DNA from: JANNHK01 sp034408875
Lineage (GTDB): Bacteria > Actinomycetota > Acidimicrobiia > IMCC26256 > PALSA-610
Length of the DNA: 11,342 bases
Direction: 5' to 3'
Assembly (NCBI GenBank): GCA_034408875.1
Contig: JAWXCJ010000141.1
Location: 1-11,342, forward strand
Shown: positions 1 to 6,785 of the stretch, one piece after another
How the letters are laid out: each line of letters starts with the position of its first letter
Position numbering within the stretch: position 1 is the first letter of the stretch
Position numbers and translations under genes: made by a program
Notes under the pieces: model-generated
What the model was told of the DNA's origin: nothing
What the model saw: the letters and a program-made list of their open reading frames with translations, nothing else
The model's database searches: none

Positions 1-147
1 ATCGCAGTCGTACGCCGCTTCGGCCTCGACGGCGCCGCGCCGCTGCCACTGAAGCAACTGGCGCCCGAACTCGGAATCACGCGCGTCGAGGCGCGCGACG
101 TCTTGGGGCGCGCCATCGACAAGATGCGCACACGCCTTACCAGCTAA
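1..147 (+). CDS. C-terminal end of a probable sigma-70 family RNA polymerase sigma factor (5' truncated by window edge)
   Basis: The window opens inside this gene. Frame 1 is open from base 1 to the TAA at 145-147 and gives 48 residues. The residues RFGLDG, then LAPELGITRVEARDVLGRAI and KMRTRL, resemble sigma-70 region 4: the RFGLDG lead-in, a helix-turn-helix around LAPELGITRVEARDV that would contact the -35 element, and a basic tail where principal sigmas have KLRHP. The usual RERIRQIE recognition helix is replaced by RVEARDVL, so this is a divergent sigma or sigma-like protein rather than a clear RpoD. Another helix-turn-helix regulator is possible because only the end is visible. A hairpin terminator follows 25 bp after the stop. 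Confidence 0.55.
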   Translation: MAVVRRFGLDGAAPLPLKQLAPELGITRVEARDVLGRAIDKMRTRLTS

Positions 148-172
148 TCCGGCCGGGCCCCCTGGCCCCAAC

Positions 173-222
173 GAAATTGCGAGTTTCGGTGACGGGTTTC
201 CGACACCGGGGCTCGCAATTTC
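173..222 (+). terminator. Hairpin terminator after the sigma-like gene
   Basis: The arms GAAATTGCGAG (173-183) and CTCGCAATTTC (212-222) are exact reverse complements. The stem continues inward through three T/G positions (184-186 against 209-211) and then CGGTG/CACCG (187-191 against 204-208). This makes a 19-bp stem with a 12-nt loop. The three central positions pair as U-G wobbles only in + strand RNA; the minus-strand transcript would have A/C mismatches. The hairpin is therefore best suited to the sigma-like gene ending at 147. There is no strong U tract, so intrinsic termination is inferred. Confidence 0.6.
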
Positions 223-255
223 AATTCGGTGCGCCCTTCATGTCGGTCGGGGCGC

Positions 256-286
256 GAAAAGGCCGCCGGCACGAATGCCGACGGCC
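256..286 (-). terminator. Rho-independent terminator of the cold-shock gene
   Basis: Read on the minus strand, GGCCGTCGGCA and TGCCGGCGGCC form an 11-bp stem with one G-U pair, closed by a UUCG tetraloop (plus-strand 272-275). The stem is followed by TTTT (plus-strand 257-260). It begins 20 bp after the cold-shock stop codon. GC-rich stem, stable tetraloop and U run together make this the clearest intrinsic terminator in the window. Confidence 0.85.
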
Positions 287-306
287 AGATCGAACTCGTT
301 TCAGCG

Positions 307-507
307 TCAGACTACGCGGACGTTCTGCGCTTCTTCGCCCTTGCGGCCAGGAGCCACGTCGAACTCGACGCGCTGACCCTCCTCGAGCGTCTTGTATCCA
401 GAACCCTGGATGTTCGAGAAGTGAACGAAGACGTCGTCGCCCTGCTCACGTGAGATGAATCCGAAGCCCTTCTCTGCATTGAAGAACTTCACAGTGCCTT
501 GTGCCAC
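307..507 (-). CDS. Cold-shock domain protein (CspA family)
   Basis: A 66-residue single-domain cold-shock protein, the usual family length. These small OB-fold proteins bind single-stranded RNA and DNA and act as RNA chaperones in the cytoplasm. Both nucleic-acid-binding motifs are visible: RNP1 KGFGFI (residues 13-18) and RNP2 VFVHF (26-30). The N-terminal MAQGTVKFFN matches the family opening, except that the tryptophan of the usual KWFN is phenylalanine. The start is GTG at 505-507, chosen because it gives the standard N-terminus; no strong SD precedes it. The gene stands alone, with its own terminator downstream and a possible promoter upstream. Whether it is cold-inducible or constitutive cannot be read from the sequence. 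The family call is secure. Confidence 0.95.
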   Translation of the reverse strand: MAQGTVKFFNAEKGFGFISREQGDDVFVHFSNIQGSGYKTLEEGQRVEFDVAPGRKGEEAQNVRVV

Positions 508-533
508 TTGTAACTCGTTTCTGTGCTTGTGTG

Positions 534-562
534 ATGTAAGACGACGAGCTGAAACGTTCCAA
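534..562 (-). promoter_or_regulatory. Candidate promoter of the cold-shock gene
   Basis: On the minus strand TTGGAA (557-562) is followed after 17 nt by TTACAT (534-539). The -35 matches four of six consensus positions and the -10 only about three, but spacing and position fit. The predicted transcript would have a leader of roughly 20 nt, so the long structured leader of E. coli cspA is not expected. The rest of 508-686 shows only weak short hairpins, including TGGGG/CCCCA at 591-607, and no gene. Confidence 0.35.
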
Positions 563-686
563 CCTGTGCGTCACCGAGCAGCCTAGGCCATGGGGGGAGA
601 TACCCCAATGCCTGAGGCTCCCGAGCCGCTCCCAGCCCCGTGAACCCGCGGAAGCAGTTCCGGCCGTCACGCAGCGCGGCCGAATT

Positions 687-1181
687 TCAGCACTTGCCCC
701 ACAACCCGCGCTGAGCGTGCTGGGCATCCAGTTCGGCTGCCAGCAACGCCCGGCCGTGTTCACCGTTGGGGGCGATGATCAGCAAGCGCGCGTAGCCGAG
801 GCGGAGCAACTCCTCGTTGACCGAGACGCCGTCGACGCGTACGTGCGCGAGGAGCCGGCCGTAGATGTCGCGCAGTTCGGCGTCGCGCTCGAGCACGACG
901 TCTTGGCCGGTGAGACGACGCTTCGTGTACGCGCTTGCTTCGGGGCCGTAGCACTCGACCGGCTTGTCCGGGTGCATGGTTTCCGGTGTGTCGACGCCCA
1001 AGAGTCGGACGGTGTCGTACGAACCGTCGCGGTATCGCACGACGATCGTGTCGCCGTCGAGCACGTCGACTACATGCGCGGTGAATGTCGCCGCGGCGTG
1101 TCCGCCGGCAACCCAGCCCCACGCGACACTCCCGAGCAGGGCGGCCGCCACGGCCACGCACGCGGCCCGGGAGCGGGCCAT
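687..1181 (-). CDS. Secreted thermonuclease-like (staphylococcal nuclease, SNase fold) protein
   Basis: A 164-residue SNase-domain protein. Family members cleave DNA and RNA phosphodiester bonds using Ca2+. The N-terminus (RSR, then a hydrophobic stretch to about residue 25 and GGHAA) looks like a Sec signal peptide, so the mature enzyme is probably exported or membrane-tethered. The active-site residues are all visible: the metal-binding D42 and D44 in LDGDT, R59 and E67 in VRLLGVDTPE with D64, and R109 in DIYGR (R87 in the staphylococcal enzyme). C77 in ECYGPEA and the C-terminal C164 could form a disulfide, as expected for an extracytoplasmic protein. I chose ATG at 1181 because it starts directly at the signal peptide; an in-frame TTG at 1226 would add 15 residues. 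The gene is divergent from the LemA-like gene. It may supply phosphate or nucleotides or remove extracellular DNA. Confidence 0.9.
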   Translation of the reverse strand: MARSRAACVAVAAALLGSVAWGWVAGGHAAATFTAHVVDVLDGDTIVVRYRDGSYDTVRLLGVDTPETMHPDKPVECYGPEASAYTKRRLTGQDVVLERDAELRDIYGRLLAHVRVDGVSVNEELLRLGYARLLIIAPNGEHGRALLAAELDAQHAQRGLWGKC

Positions 1182-1227
1182 CGGCCGGAACGTAGCCGCG
1201 ATCCGGAGCCGGGCAAAGGATCGCAAC

Positions 1228-1233
1228 TATGGT
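1228..1233 (+). promoter_or_regulatory. Candidate -10 box (TATGGT) for a leaderless start
   Basis: TATGGT fits the TAnnnT form of actinobacterial -10 elements and ends 9 nt before the ATG at 1243, which has no SD. Initiation near the ATG would give a leaderless or almost leaderless mRNA. No clear -35 is seen. Confidence 0.3.
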
Positions 1234-1242
1234 CAGCGGGCC

Positions 1243-1785
1243 ATGCGCCCAAGCGCACTGCGCCGTCTGCTACCCCTCGCGCTGCTGCTGCTCTTCGTCG
1301 CCGCGCTCGCCATCGTGCTCAGCGCCCGCCAGCAATTGGAGGCCGCCGACGACGAAGTGCAGACGCGCTGGGACGATCTCCTCCCCGTGCTCGATGCTCG
1401 CTACGACCTGCTGGCGGCGCTGACCGCGACCATCAGCACTACGTCGGGACCGACCGCCGAACTCGCCGGCGACGTCGACGACGCGCTCGACCAATGGGAC
1501 CGCCGGCGCGCCGACGACGCTTCGGTCGCAGAGTTGGTCGCGTCCGCGAACCGACTCGAAGGTCTGGCGCGCCGATTGGGTGTCACGGTGCGCGCTTCGG
1601 AACAACTCGCGGCCAACGCCGAGGTCATGGCCGCGCTCGCCGCCTACGAAGCGTCCTCGTCGCCGGACGCACTTCCGGCGTTCCTGGCGGCCGACCGCGA
1701 CTACGCGGCGGAACGAGCGGGCGCGATCCGCTCCCTCGTCGCCGACGTCCTCGGCTACGACCCCATCCCGACGCTCGTGTTGTGA
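1243..1785 (+). CDS. LemA-like membrane-anchored protein
   Basis: A 180-residue protein with one N-terminal membrane segment (about residues 8-27, LLPLALLLLFVAALAIVL) and a mostly helical remainder. The pattern after the membrane segment resembles the LemA family: W43 followed by a heptad-like DLLPVLDARYDLLAAL, like the LemA W..(V/L)..Q..RR.DL(I/V)P.L segment, then a SANRLEGLARRL stretch, and a closing RDY......IRSLVADVLGYDPIPTL like the LemA YN..V......P...A...GF end. LemA proteins are widespread helical membrane proteins of unclear function. Identity is divergent, so this is tentative; a generic coiled membrane protein is the alternative. ATG 1243 is chosen because it begins just ahead of the membrane segment and does not overlap the divergent nuclease gene. 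rmuC starts 57 bp downstream on the same strand. Confidence 0.5.
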   Translation: MRPSALRRLLPLALLLLFVAALAIVLSARQQLEAADDEVQTRWDDLLPVLDARYDLLAALTATISTTSGPTAELAGDVDDALDQWDRRRADDASVAELVASANRLEGLARRLGVTVRASEQLAANAEVMAALAAYEASSSPDALPAFLAADRDYAAERAGAIRSLVADVLGYDPIPTLVL

Positions 1786-1842
1786 AGTCCGCGCCGTAGC
1801 TCCAAACCGGAAACTGTCTCACCGGCCTGCGAGGCTCCCCGC

Positions 1843-2916
1843 ATGCAGATCCTCGCAGGAATCGTGCTCGGTTCCCTCGTCGGTGTCCTCGTCGGTTCCC
1901 TCGTCGCGGTCGTGCTGGTCGCCCGGCGGCGAGACGACGGCGCCACCCTCACCCAGTTGCTCGACGCCAACCGCACCATGCTCGAACAGGAACGGTTGCG
2001 GGCCACGTCCGAACTCGACGGCAAGAAGTCGCTGATCGACCAGCAGCTCTCGACGATGACGGCCGAGCTCGACAAGGTCGGTTCGCTGGTCCGCGACCTC
2101 GACAACAACCGTAAGCAGGCGTTCGGCGAGCTGGCCAACGAACTGCGCCGCCAGCACGAAGGGCTCACTGCGCTCACCGAGAACACGCAGCAGTTGCGCG
2201 AGGTGCTGTCGAGCCAGAAGACGCGCGGCCAGTGGGGCGAGCGCATGGCCGAAGACGTGCTGCGCCTGGCCGGGTTTCTGGAGGGGGTGAACTACCGGCG
2301 CCAGGTCACGCTCGCCGGATCGGGCGGGCGCCCCGACTACACGTTCCTGATGCCGAACGGGCTCGTCATGCACATGGACGTGAAGTTCCCGCTCGACAAC
2401 TACGTGCGCTACCTGGAAGCGGGCAGCGACATCGAGCGCAAGCAACACCGCGACCAGTTCCTGCGCGACGTCCGCGACCGCGTGCGTGAGCTCACGACTC
2501 GCGGTTATCTCGACCGGGCCGACGAGACCGTCGACTGCCTGTTGCTGTTCATCCCGAACGAGCAGGTCTACGCGTTCGTGCACGAACACGACCGCACGAT
2601 CCTCGACGACGCGCTGCGCCACAAGATCGTGCTGTGCTCGCCGCTCACGCTGTATGCGGTGCTGGCCGTCGTACGGCAGTCGGTCGACAACTTCCGGCTG
2701 GAAAAGACATCGAACCAAATCCTCTCGCTCCTGAGCGAGTTCTCGCAGCAGTGGGAGAAGTACGTCGTGCAGCTCGACCGGGTACAGCAGAGGTTCGACG
2801 GTGTCGCGAAGGAATACGCGGCGCTCATGTCGACGCGGCACCGGGCGCTGCAACGCCCCCTCGACAAGATCGAGGCCCTCCGCCACGAGGAGCCGGGGTT
2901 GGTGGAGATCGCGTAG
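1843..2916 (+). CDS. rmuC: RmuC family DNA recombination protein
   Basis: A 357-residue RmuC protein. E. coli RmuC limits recombination at inverted repeats, and the family has a restriction-endonuclease-like core, although no reaction has been firmly shown. Order seen: a membrane anchor (residues about 4-26), a coiled-coil (about 35-125), then the RmuC domain. The domain has RGQWGERMAEDVL (128-140), the PD-(D/E)XK-like set P164-D165 followed by D179-V-K181 in HMDVKFPLDNY, then LLLFIPNE (233-240), and SPLTLYAVL (266-274) near the conserved end. Length is somewhat shorter than E. coli RmuC, mainly in the coiled coil. The start ATG has GAGG at 1831-1834, 8 nt upstream. purK follows after 90 bp, possibly on the same transcript. 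No functional link to purine synthesis is evident. Confidence 0.93.
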   Translation: MQILAGIVLGSLVGVLVGSLVAVVLVARRRDDGATLTQLLDANRTMLEQERLRATSELDGKKSLIDQQLSTMTAELDKVGSLVRDLDNNRKQAFGELANELRRQHEGLTALTENTQQLREVLSSQKTRGQWGERMAEDVLRLAGFLEGVNYRRQVTLAGSGGRPDYTFLMPNGLVMHMDVKFPLDNYVRYLEAGSDIERKQHRDQFLRDVRDRVRELTTRGYLDRADETVDCLLLFIPNEQVYAFVHEHDRTILDDALRHKIVLCSPLTLYAVLAVVRQSVDNFRLEKTSNQILSLLSEFSQQWEKYVVQLDRVQQRFDGVAKEYAALMSTRHRALQRPLDKIEALRHEEPGLVEIA

Positions 2917-2944
2917 CGTCGGGCCGTGACAGCAGGCGGGAGGT

Positions 2945-3005
2945 CCGGAGGCCCGGACGCGGATGACGACCCGCACGGGCGATCGAGGGCCGGAGGCCGG
3001 AGGCC
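2945..3005 (+). repeat. Three copies of CCGGAGGCC directly before the purK start
   Basis: CCGGAGGCC occurs at 2945-2953, 2990-2998 and 2997-3005, the last two sharing two bases, inside a purine-rich GC leader between rmuC and purK. Each copy contains GGAGG. The copy at 2990 places GGAGG 10 nt before the purK ATG, and the last copy places it only 3 nt away. The stretch may serve as an iterated ribosome binding site or be a degenerate start-associated repeat. Confidence 0.5.
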
Positions 3006-3006
3006 C

Positions 3007-4113
3007 ATGACGCGGCTGGCGGTGCTGGGCGGCGGGCAACTCGGGTGGATGCTCGGGCGGGCCGGCATCCCGCTCGGGGTGGAGTTCGTGTTCCTCGACC
3101 CGAGCGCCGAGGCACCGGCCGCCGCGGTCGGCGGGCTCATCGTGGCCGGGCTCGACGACGAAGGCGCGGCCCGCAAACTGGCGGCCGGCGCCACCGTGGT
3201 GACGTACGAGTGGGAAGGCGTTCCTGCCCCCACCGCTCGCGCCGCGGGCGAAACGGTGCCCGTGCACCCGAACCCGGAGATTCTCGAGGTCGCGCAGGAC
3301 CGTTTCCTCGAGAAGACGCGCTTGCGGGAGCTCGGTATCGAGACCGCGGCGTTTCGCACCGTCGACTCGCGCGCCCAGCTCGACGAAGCCGTCGCCGCGC
3401 TCGGCCTTCCCGCCGTGCTGAAGACCCGACGCGGCGGCTACGACGGGAAAGGTCAGCACGTACTTCGCACGACGCCGGCCGATGTCGATACCGCGTGGGC
3501 CGCGCTCGGCGGCGTGCCGCTCATCCTCGAAGCGTTCGTTCCGTTCGCGCGCGAACTGTCGATCGTCGCCGTGCGCGCCGCCGACGGCACGACGTTGTGT
3601 TGGCCGGTCGTCGAGAATGTGCATCGCGACGGCATCTTGCGGGTCACGTACGCGCCCGCGTCCGGTCACAGCTCCGGACTCCAGGCCCGCGCCGAAGCGT
3701 GCATCCGGCCGTTGCTCGACGCGTACGACTACGTCGGCGTCGGTTGCGTCGAGCTCTTCGACACCGGCACCGACCTGCTCGCGAACGAGATCGCACCCCG
3801 CGTCCACAACAGCGGCCACTGGACCATCGAAGGCGCGCACACAAGCCAGTTCGAGAACCACGTACGGGCCGTGCTCGGGTGGCCGCTCGGGTCGACCGAT
3901 CTGCGGGAGCCGAGCGTGATGGTGAACTGCATCGGCGCCCTCCCCGACGCCGATGCCGTGCTCGCGATACCGGGCGCCCACCTGCACGACTACGCCAAGA
4001 CCCCGCGCCCCGGACGCAAGGTCGGCCACATAACGTTGGTCGGACCCGACGCCGCCGCGCTGACTGAGCGCGTTGACAGAGTGCGTCAGTTAGTGTCTGA
4101 TTGTGAGAGATGA
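3007..4113 (+). CDS. purK: N5-carboxyaminoimidazole ribonucleotide synthase (PurK)
   Basis: A 368-residue ATP-grasp enzyme that uses ATP and bicarbonate to carboxylate aminoimidazole ribonucleotide to N5-CAIR in purine synthesis, working with PurE. Family marks in order: GGGQLG (8-13, N-terminal Rossmann-like domain), LKTRRGGYDGKGQ (138-150, the ATP-grasp glycine-rich loop), E249 and NEIAPRVHNSGHWT (260-273, metal and substrate site), and YAKTPRPGRKVGHIT (329-343). Length is normal. I chose ATG 3007 because MTRLAVLGGGQLG is the standard N-terminus; the GTG at 2926 would add 27 low-complexity residues read from the GC repeat. purE, usually adjacent, is not in the window. The stop overlaps the next gene's start (ATGA), so the two may be translationally coupled. 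Confidence 0.96.
   Translation: MTRLAVLGGGQLGWMLGRAGIPLGVEFVFLDPSAEAPAAAVGGLIVAGLDDEGAARKLAAGATVVTYEWEGVPAPTARAAGETVPVHPNPEILEVAQDRFLEKTRLRELGIETAAFRTVDSRAQLDEAVAALGLPAVLKTRRGGYDGKGQHVLRTTPADVDTAWAALGGVPLILEAFVPFARELSIVAVRAADGTTLCWPVVENVHRDGILRVTYAPASGHSSGLQARAEACIRPLLDAYDYVGVGCVELFDTGTDLLANEIAPRVHNSGHWTIEGAHTSQFENHVRAVLGWPLGSTDLREPSVMVNCIGALPDADAVLAIPGAHLHDYAKTPRPGRKVGHITLVGPDAAALTERVDRVRQLVSDCER
4073..4101 (+). promoter_or_regulatory. Promoter inside the 3' end of purK, driving the metallopeptidase gene
   Basis: A perfect -35 hexamer TTGACA (4073-4078) is followed after exactly 17 nt by TCTGAT (4096-4101; four of six matches, but lacking the well-conserved A at position 2). The -10 ends 8 nt before the ATG at 4110. 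The region is visibly more AT-rich than its surroundings. It would give the metallopeptidase gene an independent, nearly leaderless transcript. Confidence 0.5.
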
Positions 4114-5489
4114 TCGAAAATACTCCTCCGGGTGACTCGCAGGCGACTCCCCCTCCGGCCCGCCCGGTCCCGCTCGGCACGTTCGTCGTCGTCGTCGCCC
4201 TGATCCTCGCCCTCGGCGGCGGCGCGATCGCCTGGATTCTCGTGAGCGACGACAACGGCGACTCCGGCGACGAGGCTGCGGCGGCAACCACGACGACGAC
4301 CGAGGCCCCGGCCGACAGCGACGACGAGGCCGATCCCCTCGACGACCTCGACAGTCTGCTCGGCGGCGCGGGCGGCGCCTCGATGGAGTGCCTCACAAAC
4401 GCAATGGGCGACATGTTCGGCGGCGACCGCCTCGAACTCGGCAGCACGGCACGAGAGCAGTACGAAGCCATCGCCCACGCGGTCGAAGCAGAACGCGAGC
4501 TGACGTTCGAACAGATCCCCGAGCCGACGTTCGTGACGAGCGACGAGATGGCGGAGCGCATCGCGGCACTGACTGAGCGCGACTACCCCGACGACGTCGC
4601 GCGCGCCGACGAAGAATTGCTGACCGCGTTGGGCGCGATCGAACCGGGCACCGACCTGTTCGAAGAAAACGTGAAGCTGCTCGGCGACCAGGTTGCGGGC
4701 TACTACGACCCGCTCACGGGCGACCTGGTCGTGCTCGGCGACGACGAAGCACCGTTCGACGCGATCGAGATGACGATCATCGCCCACGAGCTCGAGCACG
4801 CGCTCGCCGACCAGGCGCTCGAACTCCCCATCGAGCAAGACCCGAACACCGACGACCCCGACGGCGCGATGGCGGGCCGGGCACTGGCCGAAGGCGACGC
4901 GTTGCTGACGCAGACCTACTTCCAGGCCGCGGCAGTCGACCCATTGGAGCTGTTGTCGTCGGCGCTCGGTGGCGACATCGCCGCGTCTCAGGAAGCGCTC
5001 GACGCCGCACCGGAGTTCCTGGCCCGGCAACTGATGTTCCCGTACGAAGACGGCCTGGCGTTCGTGTGCGGCTACCAGCAGCAGGGTTGGGACGCAGTCG
5101 ACGACGTGTACCGGGCGCCGCCGACCACGACCGCGCAGATCCTGTTCCCCGAGCGGTACGAGGCGGGCGAAGGCGCCGTCGACGCGCCCGACCCGGTCGC
5201 ACCCGACGGCACGAGTTGGGAGGAGGTCAGGCACATGACGTTCGGTGCAGCCGACCTCATGTTCCTGCTCGACATCGCCGGCGTCGACGACGCCCGCGGC
5301 GCGGTCGAAGGCTGGGCCGGCGGCGAGGTCACCCAGTGGCGCCGCGGCGAAGAGGTCGCCGCCTCCGTGTCGCTCGTGCAACACGACAGCAGCGACGTCG
5401 ACCTGTGCGCCGCCGTACAGGAATGGACCGACACCCTCGACGACGCCACAACCGAGTGCGACGGCGACTTCATCACCATCTTCCTGTAG
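4110..5489 (+). CDS. Membrane-anchored putative zinc metallopeptidase (HELEH)
   Basis: A 459-residue protein of a poorly characterised family. It has a short proline-rich N-terminus (1-21), one membrane helix (about 24-45), an Ala/Thr/Asp linker (50-85, including a run of T), then a large acidic extracytoplasmic domain. HELEH at 226-230 is an HExxH zinc-peptidase motif, with H226 and H230 as ligands and E227 as the base. E261 in RALAEGDA is a plausible third ligand, giving a gluzincin-like arrangement. Later motifs FPYEDGLAFV (310-319), GWDAV (326-330) and PPTTTAQILFPERY (337-350) recur in actinobacterial hypothetical proteins with HELTH motifs. Four cysteines beyond the helix (94, 320, 433, 450) could form disulfides. 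The substrate is unknown. The start overlaps the purK stop by ATGA; a separate promoter lies within purK. A perfect palindrome follows the stop. Confidence 0.75.
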   Translation: MIENTPPGDSQATPPPARPVPLGTFVVVVALILALGGGAIAWILVSDDNGDSGDEAAAATTTTTEAPADSDDEADPLDDLDSLLGGAGGASMECLTNAMGDMFGGDRLELGSTAREQYEAIAHAVEAERELTFEQIPEPTFVTSDEMAERIAALTERDYPDDVARADEELLTALGAIEPGTDLFEENVKLLGDQVAGYYDPLTGDLVVLGDDEAPFDAIEMTIIAHELEHALADQALELPIEQDPNTDDPDGAMAGRALAEGDALLTQTYFQAAAVDPLELLSSALGGDIAASQEALDAAPEFLARQLMFPYEDGLAFVCGYQQQGWDAVDDVYRAPPTTTAQILFPERYEAGEGAVDAPDPVAPDGTSWEEVRHMTFGAADLMFLLDIAGVDDARGAVEGWAGGEVTQWRRGEEVAASVSLVQHDSSDVDLCAAVQEWTDTLDDATTECDGDFITIFL

Positions 5490-5503
5490 ACCACGAACCG
5501 TCC

Positions 5504-5551
5504 TTCTGGACGCGCGTATCTGTTCCCCACAACAGATACGCGCGTCCAGAA
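5504..5551. terminator. Perfect 21-bp inverted repeat, probable bidirectional terminator
   Basis: Arms at 5504-5524 and 5531-5551 are exact reverse complements around the loop CCCCAC. The stem is TTCTGGACGCGCGTATCTGT plus one more base. It lies 14 bp after the metallopeptidase stop and 12 bp after the stop of the opposing racemase gene, where a shared terminator is expected. There is no long T run on either side. The length and exactness exceed what termination needs, so a mobile palindromic repeat is a second possibility. Confidence 0.75.
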
Positions 5552-5563
5552 CCGGGGTCTGCG

Positions 5564-6706
5564 TTACGCGATGGCGCCGCTTGCCCTCAACTTCGCGACT
5601 TCGTCGGGGTCGAAGCCCCAGGATGTGAGGGCTTCGTCGGTTTGCTGGCCGGGCCAGGGGGCGGGGCGTTCGATCTCGGCGATCGTGCGCGAGAAGCGCG
5701 GTGCGGGCGCGGGCTGGGCGACGCCGTCGCGTTCGATGATCGTCTGGCGCGCCAGCATGTGCTCGTCCTGCGCGGCTTCCGACATCGTGAGCACGGGCGC
5801 GTAGCAGGCGTCGGTGGCCTTGAGGATGGCGTCCCACTCGTCGCGGGTCTTGGTCTTGAACAGCGCGGTGAACCTCTCGCGCAGCGTCTCCCACCCGGTG
5901 CGGTCCATCTGCCACGGGAGCTGTTCGCCTTCGAGGCCGAGCTTCTGGATCAGTTCCGCGTAGAACTGCGGTTCGAGCGAACCGAGCGAGATGAACTTGC
6001 CGTCCGAAGTTTCGTACGTGTCGTAGAACGGCGCGCCGGTGTCGAGCAGGTTCTCGCCCATTGCCTCGTCCCAGAACCCGATGGCTTTCAGGCCCCACAT
6101 CATCGTCATGAGGATCGCGGACCCGTCGACCATCGCGACGTCGACGACCTGACCCTTGCCCGATCGTTGTGCTTCGAGGATGCCGCACACGAGACCGAAC
6201 GCCATGAACATGCCGCCGCCGCCGAAGTCGCCGACGAGGTTGATGGGCGGTGTGGGCTTGCCACCCGCGCGTCCGAAGTGCGCGAGCGCACCGGCGAGCG
6301 CGATGTAGTTGATGTCGTGCCCGGCGGCCTGTGCCATCGGGCCCTCTTGACCCCAGCCCGTCATGCGCGCGTACACGAGCTTCGGGTTGCGGGCGAGGCA
6401 CACGTCGGGGCCGAGACCGAGGCGCTCGGTGACGCCCGGGCGGAACCCTTCGAACAGGCCGTCGGCCGACTCGATGAGCTTCAACACCGTCTCGACGCCG
6501 TCGGGGTTCTTCAGGTCGACACCGATCGACCGGCGGCCGCGATACAGCGGCTCCAGGTTCGTCTTGTCGAACGTTCCCGGGTTCACCTGCTGGGCCCGGT
6601 CGATACGCACGATGTCGGCGCCCATGTCGGACAACAGCATCCCGGCGAACGGGCCCGGCCCGATCCCCGCCAGCTCCACAATTTTCACACCCTGCAATGG
6701 TCCCAT
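5564..6706 (-). CDS. mcr: Alpha-methylacyl-CoA racemase (CaiB/BaiF, family III CoA-transferase fold)
   Basis: A 380-residue protein of the family III CoA-transferase fold, most like alpha-methylacyl-CoA racemases, which interconvert 2R and 2S methyl-branched acyl-CoAs so that branched fatty acids or sterol side chains can enter beta-oxidation. The catalytic residues known from the M. tuberculosis racemase (H126, D156, E241) all appear four positions later here: H130 in GHDINY, D160 in GDFGGGG, and E245 in LEPQFY. This set separates it from true CoA-transferases, which use an aspartate nucleophile. Other marks are VKIVELAGIGPGPFAGMLLSD (7-27) and RRSIGVDLKNPDG (58-70). The start ATG has no SD but a TATCTT box 8 nt upstream. 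The gene lies 79 bp downstream of the SMP-30 gene, beyond a hairpin, so it probably has its own promoter. Confidence 0.9.
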   Translation of the reverse strand: MGPLQGVKIVELAGIGPGPFAGMLLSDMGADIVRIDRAQQVNPGTFDKTNLEPLYRGRRSIGVDLKNPDGVETVLKLIESADGLFEGFRPGVTERLGLGPDVCLARNPKLVYARMTGWGQEGPMAQAAGHDINYIALAGALAHFGRAGGKPTPPINLVGDFGGGGMFMAFGLVCGILEAQRSGKGQVVDVAMVDGSAILMTMMWGLKAIGFWDEAMGENLLDTGAPFYDTYETSDGKFISLGSLEPQFYAELIQKLGLEGEQLPWQMDRTGWETLRERFTALFKTKTRDEWDAILKATDACYAPVLTMSEAAQDEHMLARQTIIERDGVAQPAPAPRFSRTIAEIERPAPWPGQQTDEALTSWGFDPDEVAKLRASGAIA

Positions 6707-6714
6707 GGAGCGGC

Positions 6715-6720
6715 AAGATA
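6715..6720 (-). promoter_or_regulatory. Candidate -10 box (TATCTT) for the racemase gene
   Basis: On the minus strand TATCTT fits TAnnnT and ends 8 nt before the racemase ATG, which lacks an SD. This suggests a leaderless or nearly leaderless transcript. No good -35 is visible. Confidence 0.35.
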
Positions 6721-6746
6721 ATCGCTGACACCCACGTCAGGTCTAC

Positions 6747-6768
6747 CGCGGCGATGACGTTCGCCGCG
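6747..6768 (-). terminator. Hairpin after the SMP-30 gene
   Basis: CGCGGCGA (6747-6754) and TCGCCGCG (6761-6768) form a perfect 8-bp GC-rich stem with a 6-nt loop, 17 bp after the SMP-30 stop. It lacks a U tract, so it may be a weak terminator or only an mRNA 3'-end stabiliser. It separates the lactonase-like gene from the racemase gene. Confidence 0.4.
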
Positions 6769-6785
6769 TACCAGTTGTACGGCCC

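Noticed and set aside
717..1799. Plus-strand frame of 360 codons across the nuclease gene
   Set aside because: It is antisense to the SNase gene with complete catalytic residues and out of frame with the LemA-like gene; its second half is low-complexity Arg-rich.
2926..3006. GTG start at 2926 for purK
   Set aside because: It would add 27 Gly/Arg-rich residues encoded by the GC repeat; ATG 3007 gives the conserved PurK N-terminus.
1819..4029. Long minus-strand open frame (736 codons) opposite rmuC and purK
   Set aside because: It is antisense to two clear conserved genes and its translation is Arg/Val/Glu/Gly-rich with no motif, as expected for a GC-rich shadow frame.
4086..6731. Minus-strand open frame of 881 codons spanning the metallopeptidase and racemase region
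   Set aside because: It reads the racemase gene out of frame and the metallopeptidase gene antisense, and crosses the palindrome. No domain is recognisable.
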